The notes: generated by a model not told the origin, from the letters alone. 64,000 nt of DNA from Chaunax sp. Z400 (GCA_037577475.1 CM075197.1:10030018-10094017), one strand, 5' to 3'. Numbered from the stretch's first letter, positions 36,133 through 48,000 are shown. Translations and numbers: made by a program.

Positions 36133-36378
36133 TCATTTCAGCTCTTTCTGCCTCTTTGTTATAGAGAAGAGGTCCAGATTGTTGCTAGTTGCTGTTGGTC
36201 TCAGCCTTCGTTCCTGCATCCTCTTCCCAAAGTTCATAGTCAGCGTACCAACAGCATAGGTGGACAAGACCATGATGGTGCTCCCCACAAACTGTGACGT
36301 GGTTCCCCGCTTTACCACAAGCCTCCAGTCTCGCCTCTGTGCATCTGCTGCCTCCACTGTCTGAGCGATGGACTCCAT
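36133..36378 (-). CDS. unrecognised 81-residue ORF, possible single-pass membrane protein or terminal exon
   Basis: I do not recognise this protein. The ATG has a strong context (GGTATGG) and lies just after a possible acceptor (CTGTCCCAGCCTCAG). Codon choice looks coding-like, with G/C favoured at third positions. The N-terminal third is polar (MESIAQTVEAADAQRRDW). A roughly 19-residue hydrophobic segment (FVGSTIMVLSTYAVGTLTM) follows, then a basic tail (GKRMQERRLRP) ending KRQKELK. The frame is open for about 14 further codons upstream, so this could be the last exon of a longer gene. AATAAA on this strand at about 35934-35939 gives a plausible poly(A) site. It is not clearly transposon-derived, but chance ORF status cannot be excluded. 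Confidence 0.4.
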   Translation of the reverse strand: MESIAQTVEAADAQRRDWRLVVKRGTTSQFVGSTIMVLSTYAVGTLTMNFGKRMQERRLRPTATSNNLDLFSITKRQKELK

Positions 36379-36639
36379 ACCTGAGGCTGGGACAGGCAGC
36401 TCCTTTGTCTCCTGGGAGTGTTGATGAATTCAAATGTCAGTGTTCCTGTCTGTCAGGATGGATGGAGGCTTTCTGGCTACCCTCTTCATACATGCTTCTT
36501 TATCTACTCGGCCTTGTTTGCACACGTCAAATCCTCAGGCTTGGTTGGGTGCCAGAGTACGTCAATAAGCTGTTGGGAGACTGAGAAGGAACAAGGTCCT
36601 GTCTGCAGTGTGATCTGTGTAAATGGAATTCAATAATAG

Positions 36640-38420
36640 AAAGAACAGAAGTCAGCCAGTCCTGTTATTTCAGCACCAAGGTCAGCACCAAGCAAACAAT
36701 AAAATCCTGAACACAGACTAAACTACTACCATTGTCCCCAAATGTTCACTGTAAAATGTAAAAAGTTGACTTGACTTCAGGAAGTGAGGAAATCATCAGT
36801 TCTAAGTTGTTAAAGCTGATTAATGGTCTTCTTTGCTCGGAAATTTTGAGGCAATTGGTTTCCTGACTTTTGTTTAAAGTCGACATTTTACACTTTATAG
36901 TGTAAATTTAAAGTTTTAAAGTTTTACAGCTTTACAAGTCCTTGGAAAGCAAAAAAACCCATTCACCATTCAGTTTGGAAAAGAAAGATGTGATTGAGAG
37001 GCAGTTTCTTCATTATAAATCAATCAATCCGATAATCACAATGGGGTTTGTTTTTTTTGGTTTAAATTTGTCATGTTAGATGCTTTCAGTGATGAAACAG
37101 TCACTGATCAGATAGAGCCAGGGTGTTAATAGTAGTAATAATCATTCACATTTAAGCACAATAAAAGTTCTGGACATTCATGCCACAAAAGCTCATTAAA
37201 TTTACACGAACCTAAGTTAATTTTTTATTAAGTATTATATAAGTATTAGTATATTAAAAATATTTCATGTTTAGGTTACATATAGAAGGTTTTGTTGGGT
37301 TTTAGGCTTTGCTCTGTCTATGAGAAAACATAATTAAAAAATGCCTTTTGTTCACTTTAGTGGAGAAAAGAGGCTTTGGTGGAGGCTCAGAGGGCTTATT
37401 AATGATTTCTTATATATGGAATATATGTTTAGCAGCAGCTGCTTCTTTACATTGCTGTCTTCCTCATCATCTCTCTCGCATCCAGACTCTTACTCTGTGG
37501 GATGGAGCCTGTTTATTGTTCATTTCCTCTGTTCACATAACAAGGAAATCACCACATATAGATGAAGAATCTTTGTGTCATCATCACACTGAAGCTTCTC
37601 CTGAAGGATGGGACTAACACACGAGACAAATCCTAATGCTTGAGCTGTGTGGTTGCAACTCTGGGAAGATATATCGCATGACAGACACCTTGACAGATTC
37701 ATGTTTGTATAACAAGCACAAGCTCTGCGCCTGTAGATGGATGGAGGAAGAATGTCTTGACAAATATCTGTGTTTGGCCCATAACTCTACTTGTGAAATG
37801 ACGCCTTTGTGGCAGCAGATCAATAGACAAACCTTTCACTTTCTCTCTGCAGTAGGTCTGTCTGCAGCAGCTTATCGCCAAACATCATGTCTTTATTTTT
37901 TCAATATCCTAAACCTTCAGGGAGCACGTATTCAAACCAAATCACCACGTGAGCATTTGCCTCAGTCTCAGCATAAATCTGCAGCTGTGTGCCATGCTTT
38001 AGTCGTTGGGAACTCTTGCAGGACTCTTTGCATCGTTGTAAGAGGCTTAGCTGTGTGACGGTAGGTCTTGGCATGAGGTGTCTGAGGGACTGAATAGGCT
38101 GGTTGGGTCTTTGGGTCCAATTCTGCTTATAAGCCACCTTTATGTACCATTCATTTAAACACCCACACACACACATACGTAATGAATTTGTCAACCCTCT
38201 GTCTAAAAGCACTTTGTTCTGATAACATCTGCATTTGTTTTCTCTGTCCCTCTCATGTTAATAATGAATAATGCAACAAAGTCCCTGTCATTTCTTCTGT
38301 CTCCGTTCTTCTCTCTTCCTTTTCTCCCCGGTTTATCTTCCTCTTCCTCTGCAGACAAACCGATAGAGTGCAAAGGAAACAACTCCAGCTCTCTCAGCAT
38401 TGGTGTTGTTTACATGGCCA
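36640..38420. other. non-coding intergenic stretch
   Basis: The 37636-38058 + strand frame (140 codons) is Cys-rich by chance-like composition and has no recognisable domain. No repeats were identified with confidence. Confidence 0.4.
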
Positions 38421-38421
38421 A

Positions 38422-38473
38422 CTTGTAAACCCGATCATACCCTGATCGGGTTTACAAGATTGACAATGTCAAT
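38422..38473. repeat. two adjacent perfect inverted repeats (hairpins)
   Basis: A 16-base arm (38422-38437) is perfectly complementary to 38443-38458 around a 5-base TACCC loop. It is followed at once by ATTGAC-AAT-GTCAAT (38459-38473). The arms show no mismatch, unlike the decayed repeats around them. Confidence 0.85.
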
Positions 38474-38583
38474 CTGTTTCTCATTCAGTCAGTCACTTTG
38501 GTCCAGACTGAAATATCTCAACAACTTTTAATGTCTTCCAATATCCTCCAAGGATGAATCCTGCTGACTTTGGTTATCCACTA

Positions 38584-39275
38584 ATAAGATAAGATAAGAT
38601 AAGATAAGATACTTTATTCATCCCAGACTATGACTAGCTCTATGAAATTATGTACAGGAGGTAGAAATATATACAAACAATACAGTGCAGTGCACAGGAG
38701 CACACATGTTGGGTGGTGATCGTTGATGGGTTATTATGACTGTGACAGTGATGTGTTGAACAGTTCAATGGCAGTGGGAAGAAATTATTTGAGGTGTCTC
38801 TCAGTGGTGCAGCGGGGCATGATTGGGGTATGATCGGGACATGATCGGGACATGATCGGGACATGATCAGGGCATGATCGGGACATGATCAGTCTGTCAC
38901 TGAATGTGCTTCTGCAGCTGTTTACAGACTGAAACAGTGGATGAGAGGGATTGACCATGATGTCGAGGAGTTTGAACAGTATCCTCCTCTCAGCTTCCTC
39001 TTTCAGGTGGACCAGGCTGACCCCAAGGACTGACCCTGCCTTCTTAAGAAGTTTATCAATCCCGTGGGCATCAGCAGATTTAACACTGTCTCCCCAGCAC
39101 ACTACAGCATAATAATAAGCACTGGCTACCACTGACTGGTAGAAAATGTTCAGAATATTGTAAGAAACATTGAAGGACCTGAGCTTCCTAAGAAAGTAAA
39201 GTCGGCTCAGGCCCTTCTTGAAAGTGTGATGTGTGTTTATTGTCCAGTCCAGTTTATTGTCCAGATACAGTCCCA
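38584..39275 (-). mobile_element. 3' end of a degenerate non-LTR retrotransposon (L2/Rex-like LINE)
   Basis: On the - strand, fragments read SRLYFLRKLRSF, then SVVASAYYYAVVCWG, then IDKLLKKAGSVLG, and after a tandem duplication a piece like FLPTAIELFN. These are characteristic of the C-terminal end of L2/Rex-type fish LINE proteins. The element ends in a (TAAGA)n tail at 38584-38611, the expected 3' terminus. It is 5'-truncated and frame-disrupted, so not functional. Confidence 0.75.
38820..38892 (-). repeat. 11-bp tandem repeat inside the LINE fragment
   Basis: Six or so copies of an ATGATCGGGAC-type 11-mer with small variants. Because 11 is not a multiple of 3, three units (33 bases) are needed to repeat the reading frame, giving an 11-residue periodic peptide MSRSCPDHVPI on the - strand. 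This is an expansion within the transposon, not a gene. Confidence 0.8.
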
Positions 39276-39599
39276 GCTTCCTCTAGTGTTTGTCTTGTTT
39301 ACATCAGTGTTGCCTCTGCATTTGCATGCATGATAAAAGTCTGTAAAGAACTTTAAAAGTGGCTAACGTATGATTTTGCCATATAAATAAATCGGCCTTG
39401 CCTAATAGAACAGGGCCTCATTTGCTCCTCACATGTCAGGCTGTTCATCGTGTGCACTGGTTAATGACTGTAGCATGTGTGTGTGTGTTGAAGTGTATCA
39501 GATCAATTGTGTGTTTTGTCCAGAGTGATTGAAGTAATCCTCTTATGGTGTCCATTCGGCAGGAGCAGCAGAATGTGATGCAGTGCTGAGGACGCTTTA

Positions 39600-39740
39600 G
39601 TGAAGTCCCGCTGGGCCGGGCCCTCGGACAGCCAGCAGGAGAGGCGCCTCCTGATTCAGAATGAGACACAGTGCCTAACCAGGATTACCCACAATGCCTG
39701 ATGGCACTGTCTAGCCATCCAATTGGTGACGTCAGTCTGT
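39600..39740. promoter_or_regulatory. promoter-like module: ZNF143-type site, CCAAT box, consensus CRE
   Basis: A GC-rich block with TACCCACAATGCCTGATG (39686-39703), a close match to the SBS/ZNF143 consensus, then CCAATTGG (39719-39726) directly joined to a perfect palindromic CRE TGACGTCA (39727-39734). There is no TATA box. This is typical of housekeeping or bidirectional promoters, but no gene start is recognised next to it. The - strand ORF at 36133-36378 is one possible target. Confidence 0.45.
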
Positions 39741-39822
39741 GGGAAGCATGTAATTAAAGATTGGGACACAAACACAGGAGGGAGGGATGGAATGAGACGG
39801 AGGAAATAAATAATGAGAGTAA

Positions 39823-39879
39823 TTCTTCTCTTCTCTTCTCTTCTTTTCTCCTCTCTTCTCTCTTCTCTCTTTTCTTCTC
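39823..39879. repeat. (TTCTC)n pyrimidine-rich array
   Basis: Imperfect pentanucleotide array, purely pyrimidine on the + strand. Confidence 0.9.
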
Positions 39880-40847
39880 AGGAATAATAAGACAAACACT
39901 AAAAAAACTTTGACTCAAGTCTATTTGCTACAATGTCTGATACCTTGATTTTAATTAAGTACTAGTAGTGTTTGTGTGTGTGTGTGTGTGTGTTTAATTC
40001 TGGCCTTATTGTGACCCTGTGAATATTTTACAGATTAAGTTCTGCTTCCAGGGCTAATTTATCTAATGGAGGGAGTGACATATACTTTTGTATGAGTGTG
40101 AAAATGGACTGAAAACATTGCTCTAACTTCCTCTTAGCATAATGACTTAGATGATTTTCCCAAGGAATCAATTTAGTCTAAATTAAATTAACCAGGAGGA
40201 AAAAGTTCATTTGTAATTCCAGATTAATACCTGGTGATGATGGGAATCTGCTTTTCTTCTGCTGGTTGCATGATTAGTTGGCATCTTTTATTACATTTTC
40301 CTTTCCAGGCACACTAAACTATACAGCAGTAATGAAAAGTCTCTGTTGCACTGCCATCTCCCACCACAAGGAGTCACAGCGGTGATTCATTGGAGGTGTT
40401 CAGGAAATCATTGAGATGCATCTGGCATCTGGAAACAATAAACAGCCAAATACAGTGCAGGTGATACAAAGGGACAAAACCAGCCCATAATAATCCCACC
40501 TAATCCACCATTACAGCCGTAACAGTGGCACTGATACAGTCTCTTTCCTGCAGGCCTGTGTGTGTGTCTGTCTCAACTGTTGTTGTTGATGCTGTTAAAT
40601 AATAGAAACTGAAGCTTCAATCAGCTGTTGAGTAGGGGCTTTCCCTCCAGGCGCTCCAGCTTCCTCCCATTCTCCAAAAAAAATGCACTATAGGTATTGA
40701 CTCTAGAGAGATGAGCAGGGGGAAAACCAGGAAACATTTTCTCAAGGAAATCTGATCCAGTTTCACCAACATATTTGCTGTTGTTTGACATTGTTACCAG
40801 CTTCTCGTGGGAGATCCAACCTTTTTTGTGTGAAAAATCATTCATCT

Positions 40848-41032
40848 GGGGTGCGTTTAGCTTAGTCGGTAGAGTGTGCGCCCATTTACTGAGGCTGAAA
40901 GTCCTCTACCGGCGGCCATGGATGGAATCAAAGGGCCGCCAGTATCTTCCCAGGTCTTCCCCTCATTCTCCACTACATTTCCTGTCATCTCTCTAAGCCA
41001 TCCTATCCAAAATAAAGGCAGAAAAACACCAA
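40848..41032 (+). mobile_element. tRNA-derived SINE
   Basis: A box A-like TAGCTTAGTCGG (40858-40869) and a degenerate box B-like GGATGGAATC (40920-40929) precede a tRNA-unrelated body (TTCCTGTCATCTCTCTAAGC) and an AATAAAGGCAGAAAAACACC tail. The order matches a common fish SINE. It is not a functional tRNA: the arms do not pair and box B is damaged. Confidence 0.7.
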
Positions 41033-41039
41033 CAAAATA

Positions 41040-42870
41040 GCCTGATAAAATTAATTTATCTTTGATGTGGTTTTAACACAAAAAATTAAAGTAACTGGTT
41101 AATGAAATCCTCAAAGTTTACATTTAATCCAAATCTTTGAATATATAGCTTATTTCACTCAAAAGTCTAATCTCACTATGCATTAAAGGTACAACATACT
41201 ACTAAACAACAAGTGACTCCTGAACTAGTTGTGATGTCTCAAAATCTTGTTCATGGGTAAACATTTTAATCTGAGCACAGAGAAACGTTCCCTCTTTAAA
41301 AACAAAACAACCAGCTAGTGTCCAACTCTGCAAAATACGTCAGTCAGTCTGCACAGTAACAACAAACAGAACACAGTTTAGACTGAAGGGGAGGCTTTAA
41401 GGATGTGTCTTTGGGTGCTAAACTGAACCACAGTCATAGCCTCTACACAGCCAGGCTTTAGATTGAATAATAACAGTGTTTGTCAGCTTTTAGAACATCA
41501 TTCATTTCAAATTCAAGGTTGTGATACAGGATGTCTGTTCCAAATATGACATCCAAGAAGTCTAAACTATAGAAAACTCCCCCCAGAGCCACAGAAGGCA
41601 TTTTACAAATGTTTTCACAGGATGAGTTGTGTTCCTCATGACAAGTAAACTGGACTTCATGTGTAAAATCTCTTTAGCGCCCCTTTAAGGTATGAGGATA
41701 AAACTATAGAACAGCTAGATAGTCCCAATGTGTCAGTCACAAAAATTCTTCTGCTGTCTGTCAAAATGATGGAGGAGGGAAAGTCTGCTAACGACAAGTT
41801 AGTCTGCAACTAAACAGAGACTGAATGTGACTCATCTTTTTTATTCTGTGTGCTACACACCACAGCACACAATGCTGCCACCCAGTGCAAATATCAGCCA
41901 GTCTATGTATTTTCCTGTAGATAATTACACTGTATGTACTTTTAACACATGTATTGGAGTTAGTTTCCTGTTTTGTGCTGATGCTCTTTGCACAGAGGAC
42001 AGGCAGCGGTACAGTTGTGTTTGTGTTGCTACAGTTGATGCTGCGTCTTATGAAAGAGGAGGCCTTGACACAGAAAGCATCACCATTCCCATCTGCTCAC
42101 ATTCTGCATGCATGTGTGTGTGGAACATATTTTAAAACCACCTGCTCATGGTAACTGGACTGGAAAATCATCATCATCATCATCATCATCGGAATCCACA
42201 AAACTGAAAAATCCAAATTGTCATTGTTTGAGTGAAAATCTTGAATCTCCATCATGTCAACTTTACCAGAAGCAACAACACGTCTTTTCTACTCGGGAGC
42301 GATGAACTTTTTTTTTAATGTGATGGATTTTAAACAGGTTTCCCCATTTAATCCCTTAAATGACACTGAGAGGGTTGAGGTATTCGGATGACAGCTGGGG
42401 AGTTTTCTCTTCTGTCTTTAAAAAGGTCGGACAATGATGTGAGTGGGTGTGCTTCTCAGTTGTATAATAGGGCATACATAGGAAATGGGAGTCAGTGTGT
42501 GTCTGAGCACTAATCCTTATGATTAGGAGGCATGATGCTGTCAAACATTTGTCATTCCATAACAATGCAATGGCATGACTCAGATAATAACATGACAGGT
42601 GAAGCAAACTGAAATGATTTACCTATGCAATATGTGGAAACATGATACCCATATACAGATAGCACAATAGGCTGAGAAACAAGGGCTGAGACTTTACAGG
42701 GGAGGGATTAGCAGAAAAAACGTAACGATTCTATTTTCATAAAGACTCAGAAAACATAATGTCATGCTTCCTGTCTATGGATCCAAAAAGCTTCCTGTTT
42801 TGAAGAACCTCTTTCTACGTGGAAGAGCGAGGAACACGCTGTAAACGCAACACCGTCACATCCCTTTTAA
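41040..42870. other. non-coding intergenic stretch
   Basis: An (ATC)n array at 42168-42190 and AT-rich DNA. No gene recognised. Confidence 0.4.
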
Positions 42871-42872
42871 AG

Positions 42873-43680
42873 AGTCAAGTCAAAATGTATTTATATAGCA
42901 CATTTAAAAACAACAAACAGCTGACCAAAGTGCTGAACAAGCTTAAAATAACACATTTTGACAACAGATGCCACACAATATAAAATTTAAATAAAAATAG
43001 ATATAAAAAATACAATAATGATAAATAAAGAAATGCTGCTCAATAAAAGATAAAATCATGATGTCAAGCTCAACTGGAATTAAACGCCAGTGAGAAGAAA
43101 TGGATCTTCAGCAGTGACTTAAATATTTCTTATGTCTGAGCAGATCTGATATGGATTGGTAAACTGTTCCAGAGCTTGGGAGCAGCCCCTGCAAAAGCCG
43201 GTCGCCTCTGTTTGTAAGGCTGGATCTCTGCACATGCAGGCGCAACTGGTTGGTTGACCTCAGCGCTCTAAATGGAGTATGACGGTGCAAAAGATCAGAT
43301 AAATAAGAAGGAGCCAGCCCATTTAAAGCCTTAAATACAAGCAATAAAATCTTAAAACCAATCCTGAAACGTACAGGTTAGCCAGTGGAGGGAGGCCAAT
43401 ATTGGGGTTATGTGATCTCACTTTCTTTTTAAAAGTCGAACAGCTAGATCCGAACAATAGCTGCAAATGACGAAGTGAAGACTGATCTAAACCCACATAA
43501 AGGGAATTACGATAGTCAAGTTTAGAGGTAATGAAAGCATGAGTAACTCTCTCCAAATCTTTGGGAGGAAGTCTTAACTGAAAGAAACTAGTTTTAACAA
43601 CAGAACTGATCTGTTTGTCAAGTTTGAAGGAACGGTCATAAATCACACCAAGATTCTTAGCAGAAAGAAAGAGCGACTTA
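42873..43680 (-). mobile_element. degenerate LINE 3' fragment (L2/Rex-like)
   Basis: The - strand shows SKLDYRNSLYVGLDQ, LLVFKALNGLAPSYLSDLL and TNRGDRLLQ. These match the conserved C-terminal block of fish LINE proteins (HAFISSRLDYCN, FKALNGLAPAYLSELL, KGDRAF). Frames are interrupted and a central part is lost. The 3' UTR with AAATGTGCTATATAAATAC next to TTGACTTGACT at about 42873-42920 is the usual tail. Confidence 0.75.
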
Positions 43681-43859
43681 ACGGCCTCTGAACATCTTGT
43701 CTTTGTTGAACAGAACTTTGTTTGTACATATGTTCTCCAGGACCTTGTGACATCACTGGTGGGTGTGGTTCACAAAGCAACAGAGCAACTTTCTGACCAC
43801 ACTCAGAGATGAAAAAGAGAGGGCAGCAATGCATTGCTTTTAAGCCTGGTTTTAAGTTA

Positions 43860-44190
43860 ACATTTTAAACTTGTTAGTTCCCAGTTGCCTACTCACACAG
43901 CCAGCAGATACAGCATAACACGTTTCCATTTGAGTCGTTTTTCTGGCCATTTTTGTGACTAGAAGTCCAATATTTATCATTTAGCTCTGTGTTTTGGTCT
44001 CCACCAGCTCCTGAGATAAATATCTGGCTCCTTAGCTGCTAAATGAGGAAGAACAATGAAATAAAAAAAACACCATAACGCACTCAGAGGAACAGAGTCG
44101 GGTGATCACTGTGTAGGTAAGTCAGCAGGAGCGAACCCTTATGTGATCCATTGGTTATATGCTTTAAAGACCGATGTGAAACTGAAGTGA
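43860..44190. repeat. interspersed repeat, copy 2
   Basis: Second copy of the family at 29440, in the same orientation (AAGTCCAATATTTATC, CCAGCTCCTGAGATAAATATCTGGC, TTGGTTATATGCTTTAA). It follows the LINE fragment at 42873-43680. Confidence 0.55.
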
Positions 44191-45249
44191 TTAGGTTTGT
44201 CCTTGAGTTTAGCAGCAATCAACAGACTGGCATCGACTCTTGTTCCGAACAAAACTGAGCATTTGCTCGTCTCCAGAGGGATTACAAAATCATTATATAA
44301 GAGGATATGAAAGCAGGATCACTTCTGTGTTCAGCAGCAGCTGAGCACCAGCGGTTCACTCTCAAGCGACCATAATGACGACATTATGAAACTCAGTGAA
44401 GTGAGTCTCCTCAGACAGACTTCCACCTGTGCTTTACTCTTTGCAGTGAGCTCAATTTAGCCGGTGTGGTAGCAGAAATCAATACCCTCTCCTGGCTGCT
44501 ATGTGTTCACCGGCTTCGTGACGGCGCAGGCGCCGCTCATCACTTTGACAGAGCTGAGAGGAGCAGAGAGGTAGCAAGGCGTAATGTGTATTTATTTTTT
44601 GTCAGTGCTTTGAGTTTTGTTTGTCAGGGTTTACACAGCACAGAGACGACAGAACAAAACAAAGCCATCAGCACTTAGATGATCTGGCTCTCTGACTGCC
44701 AGCCAGACGGCCCTGACAGCTCCATCTATATGTTACAAATAACAGCCTGCTCACTGGGGCTTTTTGTGACTAGATCTGTGCATCACACACTCTGCCACAC
44801 TTCTGTAAAGAGAGGCACTGTCATGCACTGCGTTTTTAAACCCTTTATCCACAAGGAATAAAAACATGTAGGGCCAATCTGTGTCATGGTGTGTTCCTGC
44901 AGCCATATGTAGAAACAAAGAGGCAGATGCTTTGGCTTGCATTCAGCTTGGAAATACTTCCTGTTGATTTCCTGAGGTAATCAACAAAATACTTGTTCAT
45001 GCATCAGGTAATTTACTCTATCTTCTATTGCAGGAGATATTACAATATTTGCTGAATAAATACATACAACTACTCCATTGGTGAATACAGTGAAAACAAT
45101 AGCAATGTTCAACAACAATCAGAGAGCACAAACTGCCACCAAAGCCAGCTCAGTTTACCCATGATGTCATTTCACCTAACAGCAATATTCCCATGTTAGT
45201 TTGACCCTCATAATGTAACTCCTTGACCATGAAAACCTACCTCTAGAAC

Positions 45250-45570
45250 CTGTAATCACATTGAGTTTGATAGATATTCAAGAAAATCAATATTGCACTA
45301 ATGGCGGTTTTCCTCAGTATCTAGCTCCGAAATTACATCCACGGCACATGACCCAACCTTCCACCCAGTTTCACGGTAATCAGTCAAGTATTTTATATGT
45401 AATTGACAAAAACAATGCAAAAAGCCTCATCCTACAATGTTTTAAAAAAAAGCAGAATAAAATTCCTCCCATTTATCCAGAGCCACTCCAAAATTTAAAG
45501 GTTCTTCCCTTTCATAAGCACAACCCCTCTATCAAGTTTCATTAAAATCCATCAGATAGCATAGATGGAA
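45250..45570 (-). repeat. degenerate interspersed repeat
   Basis: CCAACCTTCCACCCAGTTTCACGGTAATC and, 170 bases on, CCCCTCTATCAAGTTTCATTAAAATCCATC look like two related units of an old element with a CAAGTTTCATGAAAATC-type core. Class uncertain. Confidence 0.4.
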
Positions 45571-45929
45571 ATGGCACAAAAGCCCTATATCTCGCAGCTC
45601 TCATTCCTTCTGTGAGTGACACAGAAGGAAAATGGTTCCTCATGCAGCTCCACAATCCAAAGAAGGCCGACATCTTTACAGCCAATATTTCCAAAGTCAG
45701 CAACTCACATCTATACAATCTAGATGGATGAATAGTGCTACAGAAAAATATGTATTTTTGATTTTGGTGTGAACTTTCCTCTTAAGTGTCTCAGTAACAG
45801 TGACAGTGAACCAGAATGCACAATAACAGCACGGTCTCCTTTAAGAGGAATGCGTCATTAATACACCTGTGAGTTTCCTGCTGTGACTTGTCAAAATGTC
45901 TCCAGTGCAAACAATCCATTTAGTAAAAA

Positions 45930-46435
45930 GACAGCTAGCGGCTCTATGAGGGTGTACTTAGGCACAGCCGTGCTTCAAGTTGAGTGCTAACATGAGCATG
46001 CAAACATGCTGAAATTTGGAATAATGTAATAATAATAATATGTTAATAATAATGCTATTAATATGTTCACCATCTTACTTTAGCTTTTATAGCTTAAACT
46101 CAAAGGATGGTTAAAGTGTCTATAGTTTTGCAACATTATAATCATGAACAAAAGAATTGGACAAATTAAACTTTTGACCTGATGATGGTGCTAGATGAAA
46201 AGTCAAGTGATCAGCAAAATTATTACAATTTCATCCTGAGGATAACATGAATGGGGGACAAGTGAAACCATTGACCTGCAGGTGGGACCAGTGAAAAAGT
46301 CAGTAGGCCTCATCCTTTGGGAAATTGATTGTTGGACAAAATTTCATATAAATCTGTGCAACAGTAGTTTAGATATTTAAGTCTGAAAGTGATGGACCAT
46401 TAGAACCATGCTGCTGGTATGGCTAAAAACACATT
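45930..46435 (+). repeat. common percomorph repeat, copy 3
   Basis: Nearly full copy: AAAGAATTGGACAAATTAAAC, TTTGACCTGATGATGGTGCTAGATGAAAAGTCAAG, AAAATTTCATATAAATCTG and ATGCTGCTGGTATGGCTAAAAAC, with an (AAT)n expansion near 46025-46045. Confidence 0.65.
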
Positions 46436-47404
46436 TTCAGTTTGTTTACCTGTTGAGGTGAAGGTGTGATGAAAATAAAGTCAAAAGACCACTTGGCTCA
46501 TCAGACAAGCTGTGAGTTATTTGCAGACAGGCTCCCTTTTCTTAATGAAAAAAGAAAATACATATTAGTCAGTCATTTGAATGCATACCAGCAGCATCAG
46601 TGCCGTCTTCCTGCCCGTTCCGTCGGACAGGTCAACGCGGGCAGAGTTTGGACATTTGCGGATTTCTCACTGCGTCTGGCAGTGGTGAGGTCATGACTGT
46701 GTGGGCAGCTCTGACCATATGTTAGATAAAATCTGTGTGAAAGCCCTAATCCCCAGCAAGGCATTATGCAACGACTTTGCCAAAGGGCCACCCGCTTGTC
46801 AAACACGGAAGTAATATGATGGGTGGAAACATCATGTTGTCCAGTGTGACCCAGCAAGTTGAGTAGTTTTTTAAAATGATTTTGGCCTCTGGTTTTGTTT
46901 GTGTTCTAAAATTGATTTAATATGTACTATATGTTAGATTTATAAACATTAAGATACATTCTTTATATCTCATTATACACTGGATTAAACTCACATATAT
47001 GTGATCTGTCGATGAAGATTCATTTATTCTTCACACTCAATAATCCTGTGATCAGGTTCAAAAATGTCATGAGGATATTAAGAGATTAATTTGGCCTGAG
47101 TGGAAACGCCTTGTTTTAAACAAACCATGGTGCAAAGACTCACACTGTTACCTTCTGGATTCATTACCTGAGCTAAGACTATGGTTAAAATGAAATAAAA
47201 CCTTAGTTTCAGCATACGTAAGCTAACTGGCTGGATTAACCTGTAAGGGGGTCCCTGGGAAACCACTGGCAATATTATCCTCATTTTTATTTTTTGACTT
47301 AATAAAACTTTATTAGGAATATGCAGCACAAGAGCACAATAAAATCTGGAACTAGATTGTAACACAAGACATTGAGCCACATGACTAATAATTTAGGATC
47401 ATCT

Positions 47405-47650
47405 TATAATATGGATTTTGGGAAATAAGCTTATTCTTTATCTTGCCAACAGTTGAGAAGAACAATATTAACTGTCATCTGTAAGCTTAATAGTAAAGCC
47501 AGATATTACTTTATCTTAGCATAAAGACTGCGAACAGGGGGAAACAGCAAGTCTGGCTCTGTCCAAAGATAGCAAACTGCTGAACAGCACGTCTACAGCT
47601 CCCTTATTAACACGCTATATTCTCTACCTATGATACAAAAACTTCAAGTG
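47405..47650 (+). repeat. common percomorph repeat (AGCATAAAGACTG family)
   Basis: TTTGGGAAATAAGCTTATTC, TTAGCATAAAGACTGCGAACAGGGGGAAACAGC and TCTGGCTCTGTCCAAAG are hallmarks of a widespread spiny-rayed-fish repeat. Non-coding. Confidence 0.65.
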
Positions 47651-47879
47651 TGAAAACAAGTCATGGCATGGATGTATATGTAATCACCTTATGGATCTGA
47701 GCCAGGTTAGCTGTTTCTATTCTACATGCTACGCTGAGATAACAACCTGCAGCTGCCTTTTACCTATTTACTGTATTGGAGACGGAAAAAAATCATGACT
47801 GTTCATTATTTAGGTGAATCTGTGATAAATAAAACTTTCCAAACACTTTAACTTCTACTGCAGTATGAATAAGAAGGAT

Positions 47880-48000
47880 CCTCCACAATTTAGGTGCAGC
47901 CAGCAGCATTGCTAAACCCCTTGTATGGGTGCCTGATCATGCTGTGCCCCAATAAGCGTCCCTGGGTCTCTTGAAGGGCGCTATATAGATTTGTTATTAT
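47880..48000 (+). repeat. retroposon 3' tail
   Basis: TCTTGAAGGGCGCTATATAGATTTGTTATTATTG is the typical end of many fish LINEs and SINEs. Only about 120 bases seem to be present. Confidence 0.45.

Noticed and set aside
37636..38058. 140-codon + strand frame, Cys-rich
   Set aside because: No signal peptide or recognisable cysteine spacing; composition consistent with chance.
39445..39669. 74-codon - strand frame starting beside the CRE/CCAAT module
   Set aside because: Tempting because of the promoter-like DNA, but it runs into a (GT)n tract, and no donor site or family match was found.
40858..40929. Possible tRNA gene
   Set aside because: Box A is good but box B is degenerate, the stems do not pair and a SINE body follows; called a SINE instead.
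44466..44678. GC-rich 70-codon frame near 44.5 kb
   Set aside because: A short CpG patch with GCGCAGGCGC, but no domain, splice sites or promoter motif set.
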